A DNA stretch of 64,000 bases from Diphasiastrum complanatum (GCA_029204225.1 CM055102.1:45916252-45980251), one strand, 5' to 3'; numbered from the stretch's first letter, positions 10,341-23,043 are shown. The notes: a model not told the origin generated them from the sequence alone. A program made the numbers and translations.

Positions 10341-12750
10341 GGTGTACCAAAGTTCCCACATGAGCTTTAGAATATGGTAAGAACTCTACAATAGTTTATT
10401 AAGTTTTAAGCCAATAGCTTTTGTTTATTGTGAGTTCAAGAAAACAGTTTTGCAACTCTTATTGTTGGATGTTTTGACATTGCCAAAGAAATATTCTCTC
10501 TCTCTCTCAATTAACGTTCCTCATTGGATTGGCTTTCTGAGTATGATATCAAACCTATCTTCTACTATAGTATCTGAATCTACACTTATCAGATTGCTAC
10601 CTTTTGCCTGAAATCACATTTCACTGAAGTGTTTCATGCATCTTGGATTATAGACGTGTCTCTAATCTCATAATCTTTTGTCATTCTTAGTGGAATTTTA
10701 GAACTTTTCAACTTTGTGATTTAATTGGTGAGAACCATCACTATATATATATATGCTAACTGTTGGTAATAAGGTAGGATGAAGCAAATACATGTTTCTC
10801 AAATGTATGAAACTCTAAGCTGTATAGCGCCACTTCATCAATAGTTTAACTCCAAGTAATCTCTAGCAGATACTGTAACAGATTGTCCATCCATGCAGCT
10901 AGCATGCGAAACCATCTGACATGGAATGGAAGTTTGGATAAAAAAGTGATGGATGTGAAGGTGGAGCTTAATGTGTCATTGGAGGTTAGCATTAGAGTTA
11001 AGTTGTGTAACTGCCTTATAGGAAATGCTTTAAAGAACATCTGCATAACAATCATGAAAGTTCATCAAATTTGGTTATTCATGTTTTCTATTTACTGGTT
11101 TGAGGATTTTTGTAAGAGGTGGTGATTGTTTTCTTATTGACGTCCTTTCAAATTGACTCACTTCAAATGATTACGATTTCCACAAGAATAGCCAGCTCTC
11201 ATTTGCACATAGTCATGAAACTGTTACGTGCCCCAAGTTTGGCATTGTCTGAATTTTTGTAGCCAAAATATCAACACAAGCCCTGAGCTAGCATGAAATC
11301 TTTGTGCATCCCAACTGACAATAGTAAACCTGGTAACTGCATCTTCAATTTCCACCTCTTGCCTGGTGTCAATACCGTTGGAAATCACGCATTTCATGGG
11401 TATGGTTCTACCATTCAAAAATAGCTGCTTATTCTATGAGAAAATCTCCTTTAGTCTATAGCTTATCAACCTGTTTTAACTCTTGGGGTTTGATTGTGAT
11501 CCTTTTTTCTTCTATAATACCTTCACTCACCCAGGATAGACAGCAAGGCCACCTAAAATTGCATTTTCAATTCTTCCGCATGTGTTTGAATAGTGAGAGG
11601 GTTGTGTAGAATTGTGATAGGGCCAAAATTTGGCATAGATGGCAAATTGGTCAAATCCACATGTAATGCCACTATTGAGCCAAAAAGGATTTGTGTTGCA
11701 ATCTTGAGCTATGTAGGCTTGTAAATAGGATTGTGACACTTGTGTTAATGTAATTTGATGAGTGATCAAGTCAAAGTGTTGGCTTTGGTCAAGGGGTCCA
11801 ATAGGAATTGAGAAATCTTCAAGAAGGGTCCAATAGGATTGCAAGATGGATGCATCACTCATCCAATAGCATTAGAGAGGCTAGGATTAGGGGGCCAATA
11901 GCATGCAAGGAAGAATCTCCATGAGTTTCATATGTATTTCTCTTTGGAATCATAATCTATATTGAGTTTTTGAGTCAAACTTGAGTATTGTGAGATTTGC
12001 TTGTTTTACATTCTCTCTCTACCGAAATTCAAATTAGCTCTATCCTCTCTCTACCCGAGGAGATGAGCTTAATTTTACTTAGTTTTTTCAAGGATCACTT
12101 TCTCACAAGTGTATGTACTTTGGTTATCAACATATGCATCTATCTTTGCCTCTATGCCTTAGGTTTTTTTATCTAGATCTTGGAATTCAATCTAGCATCC
12201 ATCAACAAGTGCATAAGCTTGCTTAGGAGATCATTCACACACTTTAGGGCAAGGTAGCGAGCAAGGTAGCGAGCAGGGAAAGTAAGGTTGTTAGATAGGT
12301 GCACTGCTGCCCGCGACTTCACCATTTCACGACAGCGAGCTTAATTAACGGCTGATCGTTAACGGGCATTTACGGGCAACTAATTCCACAACAGCTGATC
12401 GTTTGTCGTTGTATTACTGCGGATGGATTTTTCCACCAAAAAGCCGGATGTGAGAACAGGATTTTTGCGGAAGTTCTGGAGCTGCTGAACTGCGCAAGCA
12501 GAGAGCATGATCGAAGGCGCCTTAAAACATCATTCACAAAATAGCTAGACATCATAAACGGACCATAAACTTAATATGCATAAACATAAACATTTGAATA
12601 CCGACCAGTTGAAGATGCTCCACCGTAATTTGCTCAACTAATATATGCTCAAAGCTGGGTCAGAACGGCCTTTGTAAATATTTATTTAAATATTTTTTTT
12701 TTGCCCAAGTTCCGAAATGGAACGCGTTCCGTTCCTTGACAATTCAAAGC
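10341..12750. other. No gene recognised
   Basis: AT-rich sequence with CT-rich runs (about 10497-10508 and 12013-12050). A 111-codon minus-strand frame at 11527-11862 has no recognisable domain. It may be LTR or 5' leader of an unidentified element, but no primer site or terminal repeat was found. Confidence 0.45.
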
Positions 12751-12753
12751 AGC

Positions 12754-13330
12754 TCACGAACAAGTTTGCATAGCTTCACTGGACTCTTTACCTCCTTCCA
12801 TAATGATGGTAAAAAATAGTATCTTCACCCTTTCTTTCCATGTGTTTTGATGTCGACCTAGGGTTATGAAAAAGTTCCTAGGAAACTCGTCCAAAATTAC
12901 ACTTCCACACAAACAGTTGGAAGCATTGTCCACCACAACTTGGACCACATTTGCTTCCCCTACCTTTTCAATGATTGCTTTCAAATGTTGATATACTCTC
13001 TTGTCTTTGTCGATCCATTGCATTCACATTGCATAAGAAGATAGAACCGTAGACACTGCTTGCAACAAAGGCTATGACAGGCCTTCTACATGTGTTGGAC
13101 CAACCATCACATACTATTGTGCATCCATACTTGATCCACTCTTTAGTAACCATCTGTAGCTCCTTAAGCATTTGTCTTCTCTTGCAATTCCTTCACTCTA
13201 ATGGCTTAAAAGAAGGAATTTCAACGAAGCACTCACCTCTTGTACTAAGCTCAACATATCTTGAAAACAGCTTGACCTTTCTTTTGCAGAGGTCTTTTAG
13301 AAGCAGCCATGGATGAAGCTTGTGCATATC
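12754..13330 (-). pseudogene. hAT-type transposase fragment (DUF659-like)
   Basis: Two overlapping minus-strand frames together resemble the DUF659 domain of plant hAT transposase-like proteins: KEWIKYGCTIVCDGWSNTCRRP, FVASSVYGSIFL, then KDKRVYQHLKAIIEKVGEANVVQVVVDNASNC. The spacing (DGW, then about 60 residues to VVDNA) fits the family. A frameshift near 13020 separates the halves, and the C-terminal dimerisation region is not found. A frame upstream, to about 13330, may carry more of the N-terminus. It is the only DNA-transposon coding relic I recognise here. Confidence 0.65.
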
Positions 13331-14977
13331 CACCTCTTCCTCGTTGCTTCTCATGCGATCGTGGTCTGCATAGGTCCCTCAGTGTGGGCGGCTTGACATA
13401 TCTCTCCTATAAGAAGGAATGCCTTTCAGACCTGGAAAAGCTAGTTGATCCTGAAAAAGACAATAATAGCTCCTTGTAATCTGATAATAGATATTGGAAG
13501 ACAAAATACTCTTCCGACTAAACCTTTCCCCTACAGCATAACTGACATTAAGTCAGTTATTCTAAAATACCATAAAGTCTTTTTGCGGAAGTAACATGAA
13601 TATAAGAGGGCAATAAGTGTCTTGTTTTTGGCTTCCTCATAGGCTGCTTTCTTGTGGTGAAGTAAGGCACGGTACTGGTCTTGAAACTAAGGACAAACAA
13701 AGAACACATTGATCTGTACTGTGATGTTTCGTTGCAGTAGAAGATAATAGCTTTAAAGCGGGAGAGTTAGCATTTGTCAGTTAAACTTTGTCAGGAAGAA
13801 GTCCTATCAAAGGTACACAAAGAGATGTTTCAGCTTAATTCTGAACTTCCTGCAAGTGTAAACGTTAAATTTGACAAGCTAACTCCAGACCTTGTTTTCA
13901 TCTTTGATGGACAACAAAAAATTTCTTCAGCATTTTTGTGATTCTAAAAGTCAAGTAAAGCAATCTCTACATCCTGCATCCCCTTCCTTCATTACAACTT
14001 CTACACTTTCTTAGAAAATTGACAGAACACAAGAAGCTAACAGTAACAAATGTTTCAAACAAGAATTGGTTTCTAACCACAAATTGGAGATGTTGAGAGT
14101 TTGTGAAATGCTGCTTGAATGATGGATTTTCTTGACACGTTGAAGATATGTTAACAAAACATGAAAAACTTGACAGAAACTTGAGAATGATTCTAAGCTG
14201 TTGATCTTTCAAGCAACTTGTAGAAAGGCTTTGAGAAGAATTTTGAGCATCAGCTAAGGAAATTTCAAGCTTTCTGAGGATTCTGTCTTTCTCATTTTCT
14301 CAATGTATTCACTGCTCTGTTTGGTGCTTGTAAGTCACATGCTACCTTCTAAAAGTTCCAGCATTCAGAATGATCTCAACCCACCACATTAGGCAATCGA
14401 ACCAGCTGTGGGCATAATGAGGAATTTTCCTCTCGTTGTAGGAGAAGTCCTCATTATGGACTATCTTACTTCTTATTATTGCGAGAGAACTCAACAATAC
14501 TCGGTTTTAAACTGTTGTTAGCCTCTTCAATATGTTTTCTCCACTTATCTTTGCATTACTGTTGGTGAATATCAGCAAAGCAGTTGTCATAGATATGCTT
14601 GAGGAACTGTAGAGATTATCAGTCATCTTTTTCTTTCTTGTCAAGGTATTGAAAGTTATGATAGTTAATTCAATGATTTCTATTCATGGACTGAGTCAAT
14701 CTGATTGAAGGTTGACTGGTTTGACATTGCTGCAGATTTACACTCTTCCATTTACTCTTCTCCCAATCTCTGCAGTTGAAGCACCTGGAAATGTGTGAGT
14801 TATTTACAGATATTAAGCCTCTGCTTCATCAAGACATGTGTTGGGCACCCTTTTGTTTTTCCGTTTATGCTACTCTTAGTCTCTTACTGCTTAAAATTTC
14901 TAGCAGTAGAGTAGCTTTTCTCATTATCTGCTATTCTACTTCAAAATAGCAATTATAGGGCTCTAAACTTCTTTAGA

Positions 14978-15024
<47 letters not shown>

Positions 15025-16799
15025 ACTCTCACGCACACACGCACACACACTAGCTCCGTAGTGTAAGGGAACACCTTTCCGTACACATTTTGTACTGTGG
15101 AATGTGGGAATATTTCCCAAACATTTTGTGCTAATTTTTTACTTCAATCATTCCTACGAAAGTGTTTTTCCGTTTCGTACAGATGGAATGGAGCATACAC
15201 CCTAAAAATGTACGGGATGGGTATTGTTAACAAGTGCATGCACCGACACATAGAAGCACTCATGCGAAGTGCCATTACCCATGCGTGGTGGCTCATATAA
15301 AACAATCAATGTTGTCATATCCTGATTCATATGCAGTACGCTAATCTGTACCTGTTTTGCATCAGGTCAGCATAATGCAGGCTCTGTTGGACAGATTGGT
15401 ACCGCTGTTCTTGGATCAACTCTTCGATGACTATAAAAGGTGGACTCTTATATGTGCTTCTGATGTGGAAATGCTGGGGTTGACATCCCACAATACTGAG
15501 GAGTGATCTAGTGAAGATGAGAGGTTGAAATCATATATGTGGTACACTTGGACAATTAAGTGAAATCCAGAAAGTGTACAGAATCTGTATCAATGCAGAG
15601 TGAGGGCTACTCTGGTCCAAAAAGCAATTGTTGATTTCATAAAGGTCTGCCTCTTCCTTTCACTTGTGGTACACGAGAACGGCGTATCATGCACTAACAT
15701 TAATGATAGTTATACCTCTGTTGCATAAATGTGGCTCCTTTGAAGGACAGAAATACATGGAGGTTGGTATCTTTTGAAATGTAAGGTCCATTTCAGGAGC
15801 GATTGAGAATCATCAGGTATTGAATTGTTTTCAGGCAGGCATTTTATCTATGTCATACACAGATCAGGTAAATAGTGTCGCCTTCTGTTCTTTCTGTCAG
15901 CTCTACGACATCCTTGATGCTTCCCGCCCAACGGTCTGGTCATATACGATGTGCTTTGAATAATGCAACCAATTGGTCACTATTGACTGACTTTATTGTG
16001 AAGTTCGGTATATAGCAGTGTATCATATCAGAAGAACAACAATTTTATTACTGTGACAGGTTATGAGGATGTTTTTTTTGGAGATAGATGATCTTCAGTT
16101 TGTCAAAATTTGCTTTATCCATAAACTCTGGTGTTTCTACTGGGCATTCTTATCCATATTCCATGAATAAAACATGATGCATGGTGAAAATATTGCTCCC
16201 ATTGTCCATTGACTATCTACCCCCTGGATTTATCTATTACCTAGAGAATTGCATTTGGCTCATCAGATCTAGTTGCCTGAAGTATTTATTGAGAATGCTC
16301 GAAGCAAATTATTCTTTTTGTTAAGTACAATACTAGGTATAAGTGTTACAGTTCAATTTGAAAATGACAAGACAAAAAAATATGTCCCTTATGGTTTTAT
16401 CACCATAGTTATAAGCTTGTAAAAATTCATAACTACAATATATAGAACATTGAATCTCCAGTTTAAACCGAAAATGACATGATGACAAGTATGTCTCTCA
16501 TAGTTTTATCATTTTGTAGTCGCAAAAACAATCTCATAGGATGTTCTATCTTTAAAACAATCACCAATCTCGTGATATCGCACTTACTAACAACCCTAAA
16601 TATCCGAATCAGTTGCTTCATCATCAACAAAATATGCATTGTTGCTTGGAAATTGTTTTTGATTGTTGTGGTGGAGTCTCATGCGAGGCCATGTGCAAAG
16701 CCATTGTTTATGCATAAGATGGCAATGAGCTATTTATTTCTCTAATATATTGTTCAACTACACAAAACACAATGACCCAACAATCAAATGGATAGGAAA
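13331..16799. other. Long stretch without a recognised gene
   Basis: No coding region could be supported. It contains a CT microsatellite (14983-15021) followed by CA-rich sequence. Between 14730 and 15660 some short open stretches are bordered by CAG/GT dinucleotides that could be relic exons (for example around 15367-15430), but I recognise no protein family. From about 16479 a plus-strand frame precedes the copia RNase H piece without homology. Confidence 0.4.
14983..15021. repeat. (CT)n microsatellite
   Basis: About 19 uninterrupted CT units, followed by a short CA-rich tract. It is in a non-coding region. Confidence 0.95.
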
Positions 16800-17236
16800 T
16801 TTATAAGTGCTTATGCTATTTTCATAAAGGATGGAGCTATCTCATGGATGTCAAAGAAACAACCAACTATCTCATTATCTTCACCGAGGCCGAGTATAGA
16901 GCATTGAATACATTCACCAAGGAAATGCCTTGGATCAAAAGGATGTTATTGGATATTCACTTGCTAGATTCTAAGAAGACTCGAATCATATTTGTGACAA
17001 CCTTTTAGATCAAAGTTTGGCTAACAACCCCCTAGTTTTTCATGCAAGGTGCAAGCACATTGAGGTTGCACTTTGCGAGAGATCAAGTATTGGCAAAGGA
17101 GGTGGAGATTCAACATGTTTCTTCGAGGGAATGTGTGGCTGATATCTTCAACAAATCATTGGGAAAAGACTTATTTATTCAGGATGGATCACATCTTCGT
17201 TTATTTTCTAAATCTAACCTAAAACTAGTTGAAGGA
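16800..17236 (+). pseudogene. Ty1/copia RNase H fragment
   Basis: The plus strand encodes, with frameshifts, the second half of a copia RNase H. GAISWMSKKQPTISLSS is followed by the TEAEYRAL block and a frame ending HVSSRECVADIFNKSLGKDLF, which closes the copia polyprotein. A short sequence, KLVEGV plus stop, then leads into an LTR start at 17237. Neither RT nor integrase lies upstream. The closing motif closely resembles that of minus-strand element E (37862-38158), so both may belong to one family. Confidence 0.75.
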
Positions 17237-17870
17237 GTGTGAAAATTGTCAACTAGTTTTCTACATTTCTACATGAGTCTATATGAGGCCAAATATGCAA
17301 ACAAGGTGTACATAGTTAGTTCACACATGTAAATCTAGTACACATGACGTTGGATCCAATTTCATCTGGTTACTTAGTCATTAAAAGTTCATTTTTAGCT
17401 TTAATTTGGCAATTTTGGCCAATATGACTATTTTAGGGCTAGTTGTTGCTAAGCTTGGCCAAAATCATCTATTTGGAGGAGAGAGAGAGAGAGTCATCAC
17501 TCTCTGCTATAAATAGTAGTTTTTATGCTGGAAACATAGTTCCCAAGAAGTATTTCCATTTTGGAAGCTTTGGAGTCAAAACTAGCTTGTTGCCTAGTGG
17601 TTCTCGTCTACTTGTGAGTAGAATACTTGGTGTAAGCTTCACCAACATCTATTGGAGAGTGAAAATAAATGTTCATTTGTTGTTGTACGACTTATTCATA
17701 GAGAAATAGTTTAGATCTATTTATCTTTTGAATGTCTCTTGCAACTATCAAGTTATGATGAGTAGATCTTGATCAAACTAGCAATTCTATGTGTAGAATT
17801 GTCTACAAATGTTAGATTGTTTTTTGTGCATCTTCTATTGTGCCTAGATGTACCCCTCAGGTCCACCGAA
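17237..17870 (+). repeat. Probable 3' LTR of the plus-strand copia
   Basis: TGTGAAAATTGTCAACTAG starts right after the purine-rich end of the RNase H frame, as a 3' LTR should. It contains a TATA-like CTATAAATAG (17508-17517) after a GA run. The right limit near 17870 is not fixed by a repeat copy. The start resembles that of the LTR of element E. Confidence 0.5.
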
Positions 17871-17919
17871 ATGACCTTCATCTTGCCACAATGACCTCCA
17901 CCATTCAATCCTAACTCCC

Positions 17920-19180
17920 TTGGAATGGGAGTTGATCAGTTTCATGATTACATGCAAGATCAGGCTATTGAGCAACCAAAAGAACTAGCGTCTTTCTTCA
18001 AGAGCTAGTTTTCAAGCACCAAATATGCTACCGACTCCTCATGGTACCATATCTCCAAACATTTTTGACGCTACCATACTAGAGGGCTTCGAAGAAGAAG
18101 ATGTCTTTGAAGAGAAAGATCCACAAGCAACATTGCAGGCCAAAGTTCATCACAAGTTGCACCTAGGGACCTGTTGCTAGATCTACAATCCCTCTTGATT
18201 ATGGAGATGTCATGGCCATACATTCACATCTAGGAAACCTGATCCAGAAAGATATAGAGGAGAAAGCTACTATGGATAAAAGAATTTTGGATATGGGCAA
18301 TGAGAATACTCTTATTAGCCAAAAGTTGATCAATATCAATAAAGATTTACAAATAGCAAAAGCAAGAAGAGCAAAAATCAACAAAGGGCAGCCCAACAAA
18401 ACGAAGACTCACTGTAGGCTTATGTGGGCAAGCTGCAAGATGCTTTGACAAAGGCCTAGGAACATGTCAATAAAATGGTCATGGAGGATAAACATCAATT
18501 ACCACTTTTACAGGGACAACTCGACTTGGCTTGGTTAGAAAAAGAGAGAAACTTGAAAGAATTGGATACAATGGCCACATAACATGATAAGTTGCTTTAC
18601 ACACCAGTATCAGATAGGCCTGTATCACAAAACGAGATAAATTACCTGATCCACAAGGTGGCAAGCTACAAGTCTACCTTGGAGGGATTTCAGGCAAAAT
18701 TTGATAATTACAAGCAGTTTTCCACAAAAGGCCAGTGAAATCATCAAGTCCCATGAGCAATCGCTTCAAGTAACACCACAAATTAAGATGCCTATCATGC
18801 CTACCTTTTCACTACAATAGGTTGATCCAGATCAGGGGCAAGGGGCTGAAGGTGAGAACTTGTTGGATATTGATCGAGGGCAGGCTAAAGATGTACAAGA
18901 AGTTCAACCGCAACCTAAAGCTGAGCCGTCAACACGTAGGATTTCGACCAAGAGAGCATTCAAGAGACCAGTCATTGTCGAGGAAGAGGTTCAAGAATTT
19001 TTAAAGCGACATCCACATGAATCCTCTAGAGGTGGCTGGACCAGTAAATTTTGAACTTCCTAAATTGAAAAGGGAAAAGCTACCAACATTAGGTGAACAA
19101 CCTAGCTGGAGAGCACATATGACTTGGATCTAACTAGGCTAGGCCTATACTTTACATGTCATGGAACAGGCTCCATATTT
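17920..19180 (+). pseudogene. Decayed coding region, coiled-coil rich, family unknown
   Basis: Successive plus-strand frames, broken by several stops and shifts, give protein-like sequence over more than 1 kb. An acidic stretch (ATILEGFEEEDVFEEKDPQA) is followed by a long helical part (DKRILDMGNENTLISQKLIN), then EKERNLKELDTMA, a block NEINYLIHKVASYKSTLEGF, and a basic region near ISTKRAFKRP and EVQEFLKRHP. Composition suggests a coiled-coil, gag-like or structural protein of a transposable element. I do not recognise the family. It sits just after the copia 3' LTR and before the TA-repeat foldback. Confidence 0.4.
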
Positions 19181-19420
19181 GTGAGATCAAGTTATTTACA
19201 AAACAACAAGGTTTATCAAGCTAGTATTTGCCATTTTCCAAAAGTTATGTTAGGCTTTCGTTAACAACTTTGTTATCAATGCTATGCTTAGAATTGTATT
19301 TAGAATAGCTTTGAGCTTGGATTTGTTGAAAATTTTATTGAGAACTCTATGTTTGAAAAGTGTTTGATGCCCCATGGGAGTGAGAAAATGACTATAAAAT
19401 AACTGGTATAATTAAAAGGT

Positions 19421-19422
<2 letters not shown>

Positions 19423-19490
<68 letters not shown>
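19423..19490. repeat. (AT)n microsatellite 1
   Basis: About 34 uninterrupted AT units at the left edge of a foldback structure. Reading frames over it (YIYIYI) are meaningless. Confidence 0.97.
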
Positions 19491-19493
<3 letters not shown>

Positions 19494-19498
19494 CTATA

Positions 19499-19597
19499 AA
19501 CATTTTGGTTAAAAAAAATCAAATTAATTTTTTTTTTGTATGGAACGGGCGGTTCGGTACCTTGAAAGCTCACAGAACTGGTTCCATGGGATCTATA

Positions 19598-19650
<53 letters not shown>

Positions 19651-19915
19651 CCCGTTCCATACAAAAAAAAAATATATTTGATTTTTTTAACCAAAATGTT
19701 CTCCTTTTAGAGCTGATACTCCATGTATAGCTCAAAACTGCAAAAGAATTTGTCTAGGACCACAAAAATCAAGCCCTAGTCTCAAAAAAAAAAAAGACGT
19801 CTTTTGTTTTTGAGATTAGAACTTGATTTTTGGGGATTTTTTTTTTTTTTTTTTTTTTTTTGCAGTTTTGAGCTATACATGGAATATCAACTTTGAAAAG
19901 AGAACATTTTGATAA
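19499..19915. repeat. Nested foldback (two hairpins) with internal (TA)n
   Basis: The first inverted pair is 19499-19552 and 19648-19700: AACATTTTGGTTAAAAAAAT on the left, the reverse complement on the right, and nearly identical arms ending GTATGGAACGGGCGG. Its loop holds the (TA)n run at 19600-19647. The second pair is 19690-19741 and 19862-19913, 52-bp arms with about 8 mismatches by eye, with inner arms at 19761-19788 and 19809-19834. The two hairpins share the AACATTTTG end. Related GGAAC/GTTCC inverted bits continue to about 19995. It may be a foldback or MITE-like element; no target duplication was identified. Confidence 0.8.
19600..19647. repeat. (TA)n microsatellite 2
   Basis: About 24 TA units in the loop of the first hairpin. 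Confidence 0.95.
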
Positions 19916-19995
19916 AAACAAAATAAAAAATCATTCCATAAGGTTCTGTGAAAATTTTTCATGGAACCCCCACGGAACGTACGTAGCCGTTCCGT

Positions 19996-21855
19996 ATTGG
20001 TTTTTATAAACGATTTATCATATAAAAGATTCTAACTTATCATTTGTAGTTTTTTTTATTTTTTTTGGCCTAAGCATAGTTTTAATTCCGAGGATGTCTT
20101 TTTTGTCAATGCCAAACTTGAAACTATGCCTAGGCTTAGATTACCGACAAAGTAGGTGACAAAAATATCTTTTGTCAACAACTTTGCTGTCAAAGTTGTG
20201 CTCGAAGCTACAACATGGCTTTTTCGACAACCTTATGCGTAACAATAGGGTGGCATAGGATTGTCGAACAAAAGTCGTGGGAGGCGATGCCTAGAATAGT
20301 CTTATTGACGAATTTATGCCAAGAACAAAATCTTTTAAATATAGTAAGTAGATATATAGAATTATTTATAAAGTAGAAAAAGAATCTAAGCTTCAAAATC
20401 CCAAAAAAAATGAAAAAATTCTAATAAATAGATAAGTTAATTTTTTTAGAAAACAATAAAACTAGTTATCAAACTGAAAATTTTTGGACTTGAAAACTTA
20501 AAAATTCAAATTTTAAAAAAACTAAAAATATTACAAAAGCTTAAAAAGTAAAAAATCATGAAATAAAAAACAAGCTCCACTCATATATGCCTCATCAAAG
20601 ACAAGTGGAGACTCGACCCTTGACCCTACCCATCAAAGAGGAATAGAAGCTTGACCCTTGACTCTAATCTTAACTTTTGTGACTCAAGTTGAGTGTCGAA
20701 GAAAATTTTGTTTTGGACTTTTTGAAGATGAACACAACTTTTTACAACTCATGTTTTTCATTACTTCATTCAGACTTCTAAATTTTGTCGTCTCATTTTT
20801 CTTCATTTCAATCTATCAATTTGGTATGCAAAAATGTTAAATCTTTAGCAAGTGGATTCGTATATGTCCCTTTTTCACACAGGGATTGAAGATATTTAAG
20901 GTTGGGTCTCCATTGCCAACTCCAATATAGTGAGAAACTTTAAGTTGATTTTCACGAAAATCTCACAAAGTTAACTTTTTTTATTTTATTTTCGGACTTT
21001 GATTTTTTATTCTTTGACCATGAACTTTATTTTTATTTTATTATTTTATTATATAATCATATTTTTATATTATGGAAGGTCGATGAAATAGATAGTGTTT
21101 TGAATTTCATGTATCTTCTTGACTCGTTTTATTAGAAGATGTAAAAGTCATTAGATATCCAAAGAAAGACTCAAATTTGAGAGAGAATATATATGCATGA
21201 CTTTTTGAGAAAAGGACATTTAAATTATTCAATTTTTTTCACCATAGAAAAGGCCGAAAAAAATTAGAGAGTAAAAAAAAGTGATTGGAGGTGAGAATAC
21301 ATAGTCTTAGCTTTGGAGAAAAAGAATCTAGGCAATAATGTGGAGAAGAAGCTGATTTGTGTGGGGCCTTATGTTCTATGTGAGAACCATTGTTTGGCGA
21401 GTATCAAAGTTTTTGATTTTAGTTGGGTCTGAGTATTGAAAAATGTCCACAAATTGAGTAATAATATGAGAAGGCATATGAGCCAGATTGCTGTCACTTG
21501 CTGGTTGTCAACCTAGGTACAATTTGCAAAAAAAAATACTTTCTTTTAAGGGTAATATGTAAATTTTGGAAGGCCTAACCTTTTTTCACATGCAATATGC
21601 AATTGATAATGGAGAAGCCAACATATATTGCTGCCCATCAATTTATTTAGGACACTCTAACAAAAATATCTACATACGTAAAATCATTTTTTTTTACAAA
21701 GAAAAGGAGGTTATTGCTGCCTCATAGAACATAATTTTTTTCTTTTTCTTTTTCCAAAATTTTTTACATGCACCATGCGAAAGGTGCATGTAATTTTTTT
21801 TTTTTACATCAACAAAAAGAAAAAAAAAGGTTTTATGCCGCAGAAGGTCACACTC
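19996..21855. other. AT-rich, no gene recognised
   Basis: Strongly AT-rich spacer with poly-A and poly-T runs. A short plus-strand stretch near 21350-21430 (CVGPYVLCEN...) vaguely resembles the end of a gypsy polyprotein, but it is too short and too diverged to call. Confidence 0.5.
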
Positions 21856-21929
21856 TCCGAGCCTGTTCCGTCATGGGAAGGGCCTTCCGCCTTCGGCAGT
21901 GGCCCTTCCCAGGAGGCATGGCCTCGGAG
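21856..21929. repeat. GC-rich stem-loop module 1 (GGGAAGGGCC type)
   Basis: GGGAAGGGCC (21875-21884) pairs with GGCCCTTCCC (21901-21910), and outer CTCCGAG (21856-21862) pairs with CTCGGAG (21923-21929). It is a GC-rich island in an AT-rich region. Confidence 0.8.
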
Positions 21930-22067
21930 GGTGAACCCCAACCCCCCTCCCTCCGCCCCCCTAAATTTGAGATATCAAGAAAGGTTTATTAAAAATGCAC
22001 TACTATACTAATATCGGGAAAAAAATCTTAAAATCTCTGGAGCTCGGATATCAATATGATAATTATA

Positions 22068-22157
22068 GGGGAAGGCCCCCGCCCGAGGGCCTTGCCGCAC
22101 TTGGGCCCAAGGCCTTAAAACAGGGAAGGCCCTCGGGCGAGGGCCTTCCCCGACGTA
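22068..22157. repeat. GC-rich stem-loop module 2 (GGAAGGCCC type)
   Basis: A 29-bp arm at 22068-22096 (GGGGAAGGCCCCCGCCCGAG...) is complementary to 22123-22151 with about 2-3 mismatches, leaving a 26-bp loop. The right arm is followed by GACGTAAAG. The GGCCTTCC...CGTAA pattern recurs at 27.1-28.0 kb. Confidence 0.85.
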
Positions 22158-22870
22158 AAGCTAGATAAAAAAATGTGCTTCTAGAAACGTCTATAAAGAA
22201 ATTACCCCAGCCCCCGAAGTTTATCTCGTCCTGTTTTTTCTTCACTCTGTTTTGTTTTCATTTGGTTGCTTGCAAACGGAGGTCGCGATGGAGCGGCGAT
22301 GGAGATTGTGGATCTGTAGTGGCGAAGGAGGTCAGTCGATGGAGCTGCATTCTATAGAGCGCTACGCTGCATTCAAGCTGAGGTGAGAAGCATTCTACAG
22401 AGCGCTGAGGGAACTGTTGGTATGATTTTGAGTGTTTCCTTGGCAATGTTCGCAAACTTTCGCTACAAATATTGGCAAATCACTAGTTATCAGGGAGAGT
22501 CTTCGTGACGTAATCACTGTGGGGAGACTCTTGAATAGCTTTGATACTGTGACGATGATGGTAACGAGTGGAAGGAAAAATCTGCCGACAAATAGTGAAG
22601 CTATTCATTTAACCAATTTACATCTGATTTTGAAACGACTACACTCCGTGGAATGCCTTTTGGAAGATTGTTCCAAGATCCTATACTAGCGCAGTCGATA
22701 GTACACCATAAAGTAAGTTTGGAACATTAATGCAGTGCCAGAAGGAATTGCTACGCTGACAGCACGTGAGGCTCTGAGCACAAGAATACTGTTTTGTAGT
22801 TTTTCTGTGACGAGGATAAAGCAATAAGGTCTTGTTGTATTGGGATTGAGAAAAGATTTCATATTTTAGT
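22158..22870. other. No gene recognised
   Basis: Less AT-rich than its neighbours. Two short plus-strand frames (22175-22357, 22432-22689) have no recognisable domain. It could be an untranslated or exonic relic, but nothing supports a call. Confidence 0.4.
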
Positions 22871-23043
22871 CATTGTTAAGGGCTAGCCTTGTTCTCATAG
22901 AATTAGAGACTTGTTGTATTTTACGACACTTGCCTTTTCTCTTAACAGATTAGCAGCCATTGTTAAGGGCTATCCTTGTTCTCACAAGAACAGAGACATA
23001 GTGTATTTTATCACACTTGCTTCTCTCGTAGCAGATTGGCAGC
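22871..23043. repeat. Diverged tandem duplication, 87 bp
   Basis: Two adjacent copies (22871-22957 and 22958-23043), each starting CATTGTTAAGGGCTA and ending CAGATT(A/G)GCAGC, with roughly 15-20% differences by eye. Confidence 0.85.

Noticed and set aside
11527-11862. 111-codon minus-strand frame
   Set aside because: No recognisable domain, and the low-complexity region looks like LTR or leader DNA.
15097-15440. Possible exons (plus strand) after the CT microsatellite
   Set aside because: Short open pieces with GT/AG neighbours, but no protein family recognised and no consistent frame.
19300-19735. Reading frames rich in YIYIYI on both strands
   Set aside because: They are translations of the (TA)n microsatellites and have no coding character.
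22432-22689. 85-codon plus-strand frame upstream of the P450
   Set aside because: No domain, no supporting splice or neighbour evidence. It may be chance in a less AT-rich stretch.
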